A stretch of DNA of 64,000 bases from NCBI GenBank assembly GCA_016714975.1, contig JADKBR010000017.1:1-64000 (forward strand). Direction: 5' to 3'. The position numbers and the translations under genes were made by a program. The notes under the pieces were generated by a model, which made no database searches, was not told where the DNA came from, and saw nothing but the letters and a program-made list of their open reading frames with translations. Positions 1-9,864 of the stretch are shown piece after piece. Within the stretch, counting starts at the first letter, position 1. The number at the start of each line of letters is the position of its first letter. The stretch comes from Candidatus Dechloromonas phosphorivorans. Lineage in GTDB: Bacteria > Pseudomonadota > Gammaproteobacteria > Burkholderiales > Rhodocyclaceae.

Positions 1-19
1 CGCAGGGACTGCGGCGGCT

Positions 20-104
20 GACAATGGCTTTTATGACGAGTTCCCGTAGCGTATAATCCAAGTTTGTATTTTCAACCTCATCAGGTCCTTTAGGGGTCAG
101 CGTT
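20..104 (+). promoter_or_regulatory. possible promoter and leader of the pet operon
   Basis: A perfect TATAAT hexamer lies at 52-57, about 48 bases before the petA start codon. No convincing -35 hexamer sits 16-18 bases upstream, so this is a weak promoter call. The stretch before it holds no gene that I can see. Confidence 0.3.
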
Positions 105-701
105 ATGAGCAATCAGGAAAAATGGGACCACTGCGGGAGACGACGTTTGATCGTCGCTACCGCGGCCGTGGAAGGGCTGGTGAGGTTGTCGCACTGGTGC
201 CGTTCGTCTCAGCCCGCTTCCGTCCGAGCGCGCCAAGGCTGCAGGCGCTCCGGTAGAAGTCGATATCCGACAAGCTGGAAGCGGGCCAGATGATGACTGT
301 CGAGTGGCGCGGCAAGCCGGTGTGTGGATCATCGGGCGGACCGCAGAGATGCTCGGTACCCTGCCCAAGCTGGATGGTCAGATGGCCGATCCGAGTTCGG
401 ACAAGACATACAGCCAGCGTACGCGAGGAATGAGACCGCTCCGTCAGAAGAAGGCGTTCATGGTGGTCGTTCAGAACTTCACGCGCCCGGGCTGTTCACC
501 TTCCTCGAGAAATTCAAGGCGGAGCAGACGAGGGTATGCCGGGTGACTGGCTGGGTGGATTCCTCTGCTTATGTCGCGGTTCGACCTTTGACTTCGCTGG
601 AAGCGCGTTTTAAGTCGAAGCCGCGCCGACCAATCTCGGTTCACCGCACGTGTATCTGTCCGGCAGCCGTGTCCTGATCGGCGAAGACAGAAGGGGTATA
701 G
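105..701 (+). pseudogene. petA: ubiquinol-cytochrome c reductase, Rieske iron-sulfur subunit (frameshifted)
   Basis: This is the Rieske [2Fe-2S] subunit of the cytochrome bc1 complex, which passes electrons from ubiquinol to cytochrome c1. The start reads MSNQEK followed by RRRLIVATAAV, a typical twin-arginine anchor, and a second frame continues with EWRGKP, IGRTAEMLGTLPKL and RVLIGED. The reading frame changes several times. The cluster-binding motifs are also altered: the region that should read CTHLGC appears as FTRPGC near 475-495 and the CPCHGS box appears as CLCRGS near 565-585. Because petB, petC and sspAB follow in normal order, I suspect poor consensus sequence rather than true loss, but true decay cannot be excluded. 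Confidence 0.75.
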
Positions 702-703
702 AA

Positions 704-1996
704 ATGGCTGCACAACAAAGTCGAAAAAGTACAAGTCTATTGGGTCCGTCGGTGGCAACATACGAATTGGGTGGTTCCAGGTTTAGCCGCGTCGATGTGG
801 AAGAACACCTCTCCGGAAGTACTACGCTCCGAGGAATTTCAATTTCAGGTATTTCGCCGGTTCCTAGCGTTGCTGGTTCTGGTTATCAGATCGTACCGGC
901 ATCTTCCTCGTCATGCACAAGCCCCGATGCCGCGCTGAACGCCAACGGCGTGCCGGTTGCCTTCGCCAGCGTCGAGGACATCATGCGCGACGTACCCCGG
1001 CGGCTGATCCCGCCGCTGCACTCGACCGGCGCTTCGGCCTTCTTCATCGTCGTCTATCTGCACATGTTCCGCGGCCTGCTCTACGGCTCCTATCGCAAAC
1101 CACGCGAACTGACTTGGCTGTTCCGGGTCGGCATCTTCCTCGTGCTGATGGGTGAAGCCTTCTTCGGCTACCTGCTGCCGTGGGGCCAGATGTCATTCTG
1201 GGGTGCGCAGGTCATCTCATCCAACCCTGTTCTCCGGAGCCGCCTCTGGCGGTCCGGATCTGTCTCTCATCATCCGGGGCGATTTCGTCGTCGGCGACGC
1301 GACCCTCAACCGTTTCTTCTCGTTCCACGTCATTGCTTTCCCGCTTGTGCTGCTCGGCTTGCCGCGCATATTCTGGCGCTGCACGAAACCGGGTCGAACA
1401 ACCCGGATGGCATACAGATCCAAGGCCAACAACGAGGAAAACGGCATTCCGCACGACGGCCTTCCACCGTCATCTACACGGTGAAGGACATCGTCGGCGT
1501 CGTGGTCTTCCTGTTCGTGTTCTCGGCAGTGCTCTTCTTCGCGCCGGAAGGTGGCGGCTGCTTCCTCAGTACAACAACTTCTATCCGGCAGATCCGCTCA
1601 AGACCCCGCTGCGCATCGCGCCAGTCTGGTACCACGCCCTACTATTCGATCCTCCGCGCCATGGTCTGGAACTTCTTCGGCCTCGATGCCAAGTTCTGGG
1701 GTGTGGTGGCGATGGGGCCTCGGTCGTGATCTTCGCCTTCCTGCCTTGGCTGGATCGCAGTCCCGTCAAGTCGATCCGCTATCGTGGCCCGATTTACAAG
1801 ACCCTGTTGACCCTGTTCGTGATCTGCTTCTTCATTCCTCGGTTATCTCGGCACGCAACCGCCGTCTCCGATGGGCGAACTGGTTTCCCAGATATGCACG
1901 TTGTTCTACTTCCGGTTTCTTCTTGGGTATGCCGTGGTGGTCGCGCATGGACAAGTTCAAGCCCGTGCCTGAACGCGTGACGATGAAAAAAAGTGA
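704..1996 (+). pseudogene. petB: cytochrome b subunit of the bc1 complex (frameshifted)
   Basis: Cytochrome b is the membrane-embedded, two-heme subunit that oxidises ubiquinol. The start MAAQQSRKS is followed across three frames by family hallmarks: HSTGASAFFIVVYLHMFRG (heme-ligand helix), GYLLPWGQMSFWGAQV, FFSFHV, HILALHETGSNNP and PAVWNFFGLDAKFWG-like C-terminal helices. The part between about 730 and 910 is scrambled and at least five frame changes are needed to join the pieces. It lies 2 bases after petA and 11 before petC, as in a normal pet operon. An apparent extra base in the A-run near 1985-1993 hides the expected stop. Confidence 0.8.
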
Positions 1997-2007
1997 GGAT
2001 GCGAAAA

Positions 2008-2718
2008 ATGAAAAAATTTCTGATGGCATTGCTTTTGCGCCTCTCACCGTTCTCGCCGCCGGCTGGTGCTCACCTTGACCACTGGCCAGGCGGGTCGGCG
2101 ACAAGGCGGCATTGCAGAACGGCGCCAAACTGTTCGTCAATTACTGCCTGAACTGTCATGGCGCCTCGCATCTCCGCTACAACAAGCTGACCGAGATTGG
2201 CTTGACCGAGCAGCAGGTGAAGGACAACCTGATGTTCACTTCCGACAAGATCGGCGAGCAGATGCGCGTTGCCGCCCGCTCCGATGAACAGAAGCAGTGG
2301 TTCGGTGCGGGTCCGCCCGATCTCACGGTCATTTCGCGGGCCCGCGCTTCCCAGATGGGATCGGGTGCGGATTGGCTATATACGTATCTGCGCTCTTTCT
2401 ATCGCGACAAGAAGCGTCCGACAGGGTGGAACAACGTGGTGTTCGAGAATGTCGGCATGCCGCACGTTCTCTATGAGCTGCAGGGCGTGCAAGTGCTGAA
2501 TCATCAAACGCACAAGTTGGAACTGGCTGTTCAGGGCAAGCAGACACCTGCGGAATTCGACAAGTCCATTTCCGATCTGGTCAGCTTCATGGTCTGGATG
2601 GCCGAGCCGACCCAGGAGTTCCGCCAGAGCCTTGGTTTTGGCGTTCTCGCCTTCCCTGTTCGTGCTCTTCCTCCTGGCTTACGCGCTGAAGAAGAACTAC
2701 TGGAAAGATATCCACTAA
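2008..2718 (+). pseudogene. petC: cytochrome c1 subunit of the bc1 complex (frameshifted at both ends)
   Basis: Cytochrome c1 accepts electrons from the Rieske protein and is held in the membrane by a C-terminal helix. The start MKKFLMAL is a signal peptide. After a frame change the main body reads NYCLNCHGASHLRYNKL, giving the CXXCH heme site, and continues to FMVWMAEPTQEFRQSLG. A second frame change near 2635 separates this from the tail helix and the expected ending ALKKNYWKDIH with a stop at 2716-2718. The central part of about 170 residues is undamaged. Confidence 0.82.
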
Positions 2719-2800
2719 TCCTTTCCGGGTTGTTGACTTAGCATCGCGGGTTGGCTCGGTCGATCCCCGATGCCGAATCTCATTTTGAGGGTTACCACCA

Positions 2801-3382
2801 ATGATGAACCTCTACTCGGGTACAACCTGCCCATTCAGCCATCGCTGTCGCATTGTCCTGTACGAGAAGGGCATGGATTTTCAGGTCATCGATGTCGACA
2901 TGTTCAACAAGCCGGAAGATCTGGCCGTCATCAACCCGCACAACCGGGTGCCGGTGCTGGTCGAGCGCGATCTGGTGCCGTTCGGAAAGTATATCGACGA
3001 ACGCTTTCCGCATCCGCAACTGATGCCCGCAGATCCGATCATGCGTGCCCGCGCCCGCCAGTTGCTGGTCGGGATGGAACGTGAGATCTTCTCTTTCATG
3101 GAAGCCATCGAAAAGCACGGCAAGTCGGCCGACAAGGCACGCCTTGAGATTCGGGCCCGCCTGACCGAGATCATCCCAATCTTCAACAAGCAGAAATTCA
3201 TGCTTGGCGACGACTTCTCGATGCTTGACGTGGCGATAGCTCCATTGTTGTGGCGTCTTGACCACTATGGCATCGATCTCGGCAAGGCTGCGGCACCCCT
3301 GATGAAGTACGCCGAGCGTATCTTCATCCGTCAAGGCTTCATCGATGCCCTGACGCCGTCCGAAAAGGCGATGCGCAAGTAA
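2801..3382 (+). CDS. sspA: stringent starvation protein A
   Basis: SspA is a glutathione S-transferase-fold protein that binds RNA polymerase and alters transcription under starvation; it lacks glutathione chemistry. The N-terminal thioredoxin-like half shows SGTTCPFSHRCRIVLYEKG and NPHNRVPVLVERDLV, and the C-terminal helical half shows PADPIMRARARQL and MLDVAIAPLLWRL. At 193 aa it is slightly short: between ERDLV and YIDERFPHPQ relatives carry about five more residues (a LYESNII-like stretch), here reduced to PFGK. It sits after petABC and 3 bases before sspB, the standard betaproteobacterial order. Confidence 0.93.
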   Translation: MMNLYSGTTCPFSHRCRIVLYEKGMDFQVIDVDMFNKPEDLAVINPHNRVPVLVERDLVPFGKYIDERFPHPQLMPADPIMRARARQLLVGMEREIFSFMEAIEKHGKSADKARLEIRARLTEIIPIFNKQKFMLGDDFSMLDVAIAPLLWRLDHYGIDLGKAAAPLMKYAERIFIRQGFIDALTPSEKAMRK

Positions 3383-3385
3383 GAC

Positions 3386-3814
3386 ATGGATCTCCCGTCC
3401 ACAAAACCCTATCTTTTGCGGGCCATTTGGGAGTGGTGCGGCGATAACGGCTTCACGCCCTACATTGCTGTTCAGATCGATGCACGCACTCGGGTTCCGC
3501 GAGAGTTTGTCCGCGACGGCCAGATCGTTCTCAACATAGGTCCGGATGCAAGCAACAAGTTGCAAATCGGCAACGAATTCATCGAATTCCAGGCGCGTTT
3601 CGGTGGCGTCGCCCGCCAGCTGTCGGTGCCGGTCGAACAGGTGACCGCGATCTACGCGCGGGAAAACGGCTCCGGAATGGCATTCGAGATCGAACCGGCG
3701 GCAACTGTGGCTGAGGGTGGAGTGTCCGAAGATGTGCATCAGGCGTCGTCCGATGATACGCCTGAGCCGCCGCGCCCCGAGGGTGGGCCGCCGAGGCTCC
3801 AGCGCATCAAATAG
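3386..3814 (+). CDS. sspB: ClpXP protease specificity-enhancing factor SspB
   Basis: SspB is the adaptor that delivers ssrA-tagged proteins from stalled ribosomes to ClpXP. The 142-aa protein opens with STKPYLLRAIWEWCGDNGFTP and contains the fold core VPREFVRDGQIVLNIGP and IEFQARFGGVARQLSVPV. The C-terminal 40 residues are acidic and proline-rich and end in PPRLQRIK, matching the flexible linker plus ClpX-binding tail of the family. It follows sspA by 3 bases and is surely co-transcribed with it. Confidence 0.93.
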   Translation: MDLPSTKPYLLRAIWEWCGDNGFTPYIAVQIDARTRVPREFVRDGQIVLNIGPDASNKLQIGNEFIEFQARFGGVARQLSVPVEQVTAIYARENGSGMAFEIEPAATVAEGGVSEDVHQASSDDTPEPPRPEGGPPRLQRIK

Positions 3815-3940
3815 GGCTACTGGTCGCGGTCGACGCACCAGAATGGGGAGATTTCCAATGGGGAACTTCCTGTTTCCCATCACGGAACGTGATCTTCTGC
3901 TGGCATGGCTGTTGCTAATAGCTTATGCGGAAGGATGATC

Positions 3941-6658
3941 ATGAAGCGCGAAGTCAAGTCCACCTGTTGTTACTGCGGCGTCGGCTGTGGCGTTCTCATC
4001 GCGACGGAAAATGGGGCGATCACTGGCGTTCGGGGCGATCCCGACCATCCGGCCAATCGCGGACGTTTGTGCAGCAAGGGTGCAACCCTCGCCCAGACCG
4101 GCGACCTCACCTATCGTCTGCAGCACCCCGAGCGGCGCCGCCAAGGGCGGCAGTCGCGAGCGGCTCGGCTGGAACGAGGCGCTCGACGAAGCGGCCGGAC
4201 GTTTCGCCGCGACGATCCGCGCCCACGGTCCGGACTCGGTCGCCTTTACATATCCGGCCAGTTGATGACGGAAGACTACTATGTCTTCAACAAGCTGGCC
4301 AAGGGGCTGATCGGCACCAACAACGTCGATACCAATTCACGGCTCTGCATGTCCTCCGCCGTCGCCGGTTACAAGCAGACGCTGGGCGCCGATGCGCCGC
4401 CGTGCAGCTACGAGGACATCCTGCATGCGCAGGTGATCTTCATAGCCGGCGCAAACCCGGCGGTGGCCCACCCGATCATCTTTCGCAGCATCGAGGACGC
4501 GCGGGCAGCCAATCCCGACCTGAAAATCATCGTCGCCGATCCGCGCCGCTCGGAAGCGCAGAAATTGCCGATCTCCATCTGGCGATCAGGCCGGGTACCG
4601 ACATCGCTCTGTTCAACGGCATGCTCAACGTGTTGATAGGCGAAAGCCTGATTGACCCGCTCTACGTTGAAGCGCATACCAGCGGGTTCGCGGTGCTGGC
4701 CGAGATTGCCGCAAAGTACCCGCCGAATGTCGTTGCCGAAACTTGCGACGTGGAGGCGGCGGATATTGTCAAGGCGGCGCGCTGGTTCGGAAACGCTGGC
4801 GCTTCGCTTTCGCTGTATTGCCAGGGCCTCAACCAGTCGGCGCACGGCACCCACAACAACGCCGGCATCATCCACCTGCATCTGGCGACCGGTCAGATCG
4901 GCAAGCCGGGGGCCGGCCCCTTCTCGCTGACCGGGCAGCCCAACGCCATGGGCGGGCGTGAAGTCGGTGGCCTGGCCAACCTGCTGTCGGCGCATCGCGA
5001 CCTCGGCAATCCGATGCACCGGGCCGAGATGGCCCGTTTCTGGGGCGTGCCTTTTGTACCCGGGAAACCGGGCAAGTCTGCGGTCGACCTGTTCAAATGC
5101 CTGAAAACCGGCGAGATCAAGTCCGTCTGGATTGCCTGTACCAATCCGGCACAGTCGCTGCCCAACCAGGCTGCGGTGCGTGAAGCGCTGCAGGCCGCCG
5201 ACTACGTGGTGCTGCAGGAGGCCTACGGCAACACCGATACCGCCGATTTTGCCGACCTGCTGCTGCCGGCCAGCGGCTGGGGCGAGAAGCACGGCACGGT
5301 GACCAATTCGGGCGCTGCATCACCAGGTGCAGTCGGCGGTTTCACCGCCCGGAGAGGCGCGACATGACTGGGAAATCGTCGTCGATTTCGCCCGCCGCCT
5401 CGGCCGGAGACTGGATCACGCCGGTGCCGATCGCCTGTTTCCCTATGCCGATGCCGAAGCCATCTTCAACGAGCATCGCGAGAGTACCCGTGGCCGCGAT
5501 CTTGATATCACCGGCCTCAGCTATGCGCTGCTCGAAGCGCAGGGGCCGCAGCGGTGGCCCTGCCCGGAAGGCGCCGCTAAGGGTAAGGTGCGCCTTTACG
5601 AGGACGGCATTTTCCCGACCGCCGACGGCCGGGCGCGCTTCGTCGCCATCGAGCATCTGCCGACCGCCGATGCCCCAACAACGGATGCCCCGATCAGCTT
5701 GCTCTCTGGGCGCATGCGCGATCACTGGCACGGAATGAGCCGCACCGGCACGGTGCCGCGCCTGTTCAATCTCGAAGATGAACCGCTTCTGGCGATGCAT
5801 CCCTGCGACATGCGTCATCGCGGTTTGGAAACTGGCGATCTGGTGCGCGTCAGCAATCCCCGTGGCGAACTGACGGTGCGTGTTGCCGAGCGCGCCGGCC
5901 TGCAGCGTGGACGTGCCTGGATGCCGATGCACTGGGGCAGCCAGTTCATGAACTCCCCCGGTGTCAACGCGGTTGCCTGCGATGCCATCGACCCGTACTC
6001 GATGCAGCCGGAACTGAAACACGCCGCTGTGCAGATCAGCAAACGCGCGCTGCCTTATCCGCTGGCGATCGTTCGCCGCTGCGCCAGTCGGCCCGACGCA
6101 CTGGTCATGATGCAGGAAGCGCGAGCGCAGCTTGTGCGCTTTCCCTATGCCACCATCGGCCTCTATGGACGCAGCAGCCCGCTGGTGGTTTTTCGGGCGG
6201 CGGCGGAGAGCGCGCTGGATGCAACGCAGATCGCCGAGCTGGATCGTCTGTTCCGCATGGACGGCGACGACGGCGCAATCGTTTATGAGGACGCCCGGCG
6301 CAGCATCGCCAAGAAGGCCATCACCCGCGACGGCAGACTGCTTGGGGTGCGACTGGCCGGGGAAACGCTGGCGCAGGCCTGGCTGAAACAGGCGATGGCT
6401 GAAGACGAACTCGACGCCAGCCTCATTCGTCTGGCGCTTGCTCCGAGCGCCCGACCGCCGGTCGCCATGGTGCCCCGCACCATCATCTGCAAGTGTGCGG
6501 ATGTCAGCGATCTGCAGATTCAAATGGAACTGGCACGTGGCAGCGCGCTTGCCGGCCTCCAGGAAAACCTGAAATGTGGGTCATTTTGCGGCTCCTGTAT
6601 GCCGGACATCAGGCGAATGGTGGCAGAATTCAAACGCGAAGAGACCGTGCCAGCTTGA
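3941..6658 (+). pseudogene. nasA: assimilatory nitrate reductase catalytic subunit (frameshifted)
   Basis: NasA is a cytoplasmic molybdopterin enzyme that reduces nitrate to nitrite for nitrogen assimilation. The AAGGA ribosome site at 3931-3935 selects the start at 3941. The N-terminus has the [4Fe-4S] motif CCYCGVGCGV with RLCSKGATL. Later come NVDTNSRLCMSSAV, the molybdopterin-binding core, and a C-terminal BFD-like [2Fe-2S] domain (ICKCADV, CGSFCGSC). Four frame changes, near 4130, 4240, 4575 and 5330, break an otherwise full protein of about 905 aa. No nasB, nirBD or nitrate transporter gene is next to it. The intact later 440 residues argue for sequence errors. Confidence 0.82.
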
Positions 6659-6676
6659 GCGCGGCAGAAGGAGACC

Positions 6677-7666
6677 ATGAGTTACGCTCAGTACATTAGG
6701 GAAATAGGTCGCGGCGCCCAAGGGTCGCGTGATCTTTCGACAGACGATGCCCGCCAGCTCTACCGGGCCATGCTCGATGGCGGCGTGCCAGATCTCGAAC
6801 TGGGCGCGATCATTCTCGGCCTGCGCGTCAAAGGCGAATCGCTCGCTGAAATGCTCGGCTTTCTGGCGGCCACCGAAGAGCGCACGCTGGCAATGCACCG
6901 GCCGCCAGGCCGGGCCCGCCCGGTGATCCTTCCGACCTACAACGGGGCGCGCAAGGAGGCCAACCTGACCCCGTTGCTGGCGATCATGCTGCAGCGGTTT
7001 GGTGTGCCGGTTCTGGTGCATGGCCTTATCGAAGGCTACGGTCGCGTGACGACCGGCCAAGTCTTCCGCGAATTGGGCATCATGCCCTCGGTGTCGATCA
7101 TCAAGGCCCAAGCGACGCTGGAAGAGCAGGGGCTGGCTTTCGTGCCGCTCAATGCGTTGTGCCCGGGCGCGCATAACCTGCTTGCGTTGCGCGCACGCCT
7201 TGGCGTGCGCAATAGTGCCCATAGCCTGGTCAAGATGCTCGACCCCTTCCGTGGCGAAGGCGTTCTAATCGCGGCAGCGACCCACCCCGACTTCATCGAT
7301 CTCATGCGTGACATGCTGCTGGCGCTCGGTCGACGGGGCATCTTGCTGCGCGGCACCGAGGGCGAACCTTTTGCCAATCCCAGGCGTCGGCCGCGCCTGG
7401 AATATGTGCATCACGCCGGCGCCGAAATCCTTTTTCGAGGCCGAGCACGATAGCTTGCGGGCGCTGCCACTCCTGCCCGACGCCGCCGATGCGGCGAGCA
7501 CTGCTGCCTGGATCAGCGCGTGCTTGACCATCAGTTGCCTCTACCCAAGCCGATTGCCAATCAACTTGCCTGCTGTCTCCTCGCCTCGGGCTATACCGAC
7601 GATTTCAATCAGGCCAAGGCTGTCGTCGCCGTCGAGACCAACGGGCGGTTGATCAGCGCCGCCTAG
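6677..7666 (+). pseudogene. ybiB: YbiB/TrpD2-family DNA-binding protein (frameshifted C-terminus)
   Basis: This belongs to the anthranilate-phosphoribosyltransferase fold but to the YbiB (TrpD2) branch, whose E. coli member binds nucleic acid and lacks TrpD activity. An AAGGAG site precedes the start. Recognisable parts are LGAIILGLRVKGES, LPTYNGARKEANLTPLLA, VLVHGL and GVRNSAHSLVKMLDP. A one-base loss near 7440 and another near 7530 shift the frame; the true ending appears to read LDHQLPLPKPIANQ to GRLISAA with a stop at 7664-7666. It lies 18 bases after nasA, an arrangement that suggests one transcript. Confidence 0.75.
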
Positions 7667-7739
7667 CGGCGGCCTGTCGGGCTTGAGCCGGCGACTGCGC
7701 TGAAATTGAGGCGCGCGGGCAGAAATGGCTGGGTTTTGA

Positions 7740-8190
7740 TCAAATGGCGCAGGATTCCTCCCGGATTTCCCGGCTGAAGACGCAATACGGCCATGCGCTT
7801 CAAATTCTTGACGAGGCAAACCGGCGTCGGTTCACCCGTGGCTTTTTTCTGCGCGCAGGTGGAGAACTGAGGGAACCCCGGCACGGACTTGATGATGCCA
7901 AACACGGGTTCGACCGTTTGCTTGCGCAGGGCATAAAGCGCTTTCCGGCCCCGGTCTTGAGCTTGTGGCCGATGGCCTGGGTAGTCGTCGCATCCTCTGG
8001 CAGGGGCGCCGGTTCGGTAAAGCGTTCCCGGGGAGAGGGATGGTGCTCGTCTCGCCTGACGGCAATGAACGGCGCGATGTCCCTCGTTTCGCAGGCCTCG
8101 ACATTCCGGGCGCTGGAACACCTTGTGTTCTTCAGGATGCTTGCGGCCTGGCCGAGCGAAACCGGAAAGGCCTCAGTCAGGTCTGGCGTC
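7740..8190 (-). pseudogene. IS1182/IS5-type transposase remnant
   Basis: Only the C-terminal third of a transposase survives, in two frames on the minus strand. One frame reads FIAVRRDEHHPSPRERFTEP and the next reads RKALYALRKQTVEPVFGIIK followed by NLKRMAVLR, the conserved end of the DDE domain in this family. The N-terminal two thirds are absent and no inverted repeats were seen. It fills most of the gap between ybiB and the ccdA-like gene; the rest of the gap, 8191-8279, holds nothing recognisable. It is not a copy of the IS1182-family element at 25.7-27.3 kb. Confidence 0.75.
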
Positions 8191-8279
8191 GGCCGCTAGC
8201 TGGGCACCGGCATGTTCCGCGACTCTTCACTGGTCAGGTTGAGCCGATCCTGTGCCTTCGGTCCCGCACTTTCGTGAAG

Positions 8280-9011
8280 TCAGAACAGCGTGGTCGCCCT
8301 GACCCAGGCGTCGGGCAGGATAGCGACAACGCGCGCTTCCAGCCACTTGTCGGCGCCGCTGAGGATGGCGATGCCGGTGAGCAGGATGAAGACGCCGAAG
8401 GCCTTCTTGATCCCGTCGATACGTTGCAGGACCCAGCTGCGCGCGGCATTGAAGCCCTTGCGTGAAGCGTAGGCGACGGCGACCAGCGGAATGGCGGCGC
8501 CGATGCCGAAGAGGCCGAGGATGATGCCGCCGCGCACGGCGCCGCCCTCGCTGGCGACCAGCGTCAGCGCCGAGGCGAGTAGGGGCCCCGAGCAGGGGCT
8601 CCAGACGAAACCGAGGACGCCGCCGAGGAGCAGCGCGCCGCCGAGCGAGCTGCCGTCCAGCCTGGCCGACGCCGCGTTGGCGCTCGAGGCGATCGGCAGC
8701 ATCCATTCCGTGAAGCGCCGGTTCAGTTGCGGTGCCAGCATGACCAAGCCGAAGGCGATCAGCAGCCAGGCGCCGAATATGCGCACGCTGTCGGAGTCGA
8801 TGCCCAGCGCCGGCCCGAGGGCGCCGAGGACGATGCCGATCAGCGCGAACGACGTCGCCATGCCGACACCCATGGCCAGCGGCGCCAGTCGGTTGGTCTG
8901 CACGGCACCGCCAATGATCAGCGGCAGGATGGGGAAGACGCACGGGGACAGGGTGGTCAGGCTGCCGGCGAACAGGCTGAGACCGAGATGGGTCAGTGGA
9001 ATGGCGGCCAT
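8280..9011 (-). CDS. CcdA/DsbD-like transmembrane thiol-disulfide carrier
   Basis: A 243-aa protein with about six membrane helices that is expected to carry reducing power across the membrane to the periplasm for cytochrome c maturation or thioredoxin-like partners. The first helix region has SPCVFP and a later one has SPCSGP, the two cysteine-bearing helices that define the CcdA/DsbD membrane domain. It follows the thioredoxin-like gene after 8 bases on the same strand, so the two probably form one redox unit, with the thioredoxin as the electron acceptor. Confidence 0.85.
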   Translation of the reverse strand: MAAIPLTHLGLSLFAGSLTTLSPCVFPILPLIIGGAVQTNRLAPLAMGVGMATSFALIGIVLGALGPALGIDSDSVRIFGAWLLIAFGLVMLAPQLNRRFTEWMLPIASSANAASARLDGSSLGGALLLGGVLGFVWSPCSGPLLASALTLVASEGGAVRGGIILGLFGIGAAIPLVAVAYASRKGFNAARSWVLQRIDGIKKAFGVFILLTGIAILSGADKWLEARVVAILPDAWVRATTLF

Positions 9012-9019
9012 GGCGGTGC

Positions 9020-9400
9020 TCAGCGGGCGGCCAGCAAAGCGGCGCGCAGCGCCTGCGGATCGGTATCGCCGGCGATGCGCGCCTTCTCGGCGGCGCCCCT
9101 GTAGACGATTACAGTCGACTGGGTGCGCACACCGAGTTTCTTGCGCAACTCGCGTTCATTGTCGTAATTGACGATCAGCAGCGTGCCCGGCACGGCGCTG
9201 TCGCCCCTCCATCCGTTGAAGACCTTTTCCTGCGCTCGACAGGTCGGGCACCAGTCGGCGTGGAAATGCAGGGCTACCGCCTTGTCGGCCTTCTGCTCGC
9301 TGGCCAGCATTTCCGGCGAATAGGGCTGGATATCGAGGGCGTGCGCCAGGTTGAGTGTGGCGGCAAGGCCGAGGGCGACGAGCGAATGGATGAACTGCAT
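9020..9400 (-). CDS. exported thioredoxin-family protein
   Basis: A 126-aa thioredoxin-like protein with a signal peptide (MQFIHSLVALGLAATLNLAHA) and the active site WCPTC at residues 50-54, inside the usual context ALHFHADWCPTCRAQE. The cis-proline loop region reads GVRTQSTVIVYRG, where the family proline before the strand is replaced by Ser-Thr, an unusual feature. I chose the start at 9400 because it gives the signal peptide; an upstream ATG at 9445 would add 15 hydrophilic residues. It is transcribed ahead of the CcdA-like gene, its likely reductant supplier. Confidence 0.8.
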   Translation of the reverse strand: MQFIHSLVALGLAATLNLAHALDIQPYSPEMLASEQKADKAVALHFHADWCPTCRAQEKVFNGWRGDSAVPGTLLIVNYDNERELRKKLGVRTQSTVIVYRGAAEKARIAGDTDPQALRAALLAAR

Positions 9401-9864
9401 GGGGGCTTGCTCCTGATGGAGGGCGGATGAATTGTCCGTATCCATTAGTCGCCACCTGCGACGATTCCTTACAGCGCCCGGGTGCTCCTTGTCCGGGGAA
9501 GGTGGGAATGTGGGAACTGGCGTTGGGTTGGCCGGCTATTCGCATGGTAACTGGCCAGCCAACCCTGTCAGATGGGAGAGTGTTCCTGGATCGACGGCGG
9601 GCGACCCTCACTGGCCTGTTGATGGTTCATAAGCAATGGCCGCTTAGCCATCATAGAGCTGCCGCCCAAGGGTGCAGGTGGTCGTGTAGCAGTTCGGCAT
9701 TCACGGTCACTCGCGGGTACAAAATTCTGTACATGCTCGAATGGCAAGCCGCTGAGCGGTTCAGCCAAGTTTGGCTTTCAGCTGTCGAACGCTTACCCCG
9801 TGGGACCGCTTTTTGGCAGTATGCTCAACACTTCCCCCGACTCGAGACCTCAGAAAGGCGACAA
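9401..9864. other. non-coding stretch upstream of the GST gene
   Basis: No coding region here has homology that I recognise. It holds the promoters of the thioredoxin gene (leftward) and the GST gene (rightward). A short open frame of 66 codons on the minus strand shows no family features and I do not call it. Confidence 0.5.

Noticed and set aside
2792..3883. 363-codon minus-strand frame opposite sspA-sspB
   Set aside because: Shadow of two recognised genes, with no ribosome site or family motif.
7740..8190. The transposase remnant as a second copy of the IS1182-family element at 25.7 kb
   Set aside because: The shared region near VEP/VEH and NLKR is family-level only; the residues differ throughout, and no matching terminal repeats exist.
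9446..9864. Short frames upstream of the GST gene as possible small proteins
   Set aside because: No ribosome site, conserved motif or membrane segment; only composition-driven.
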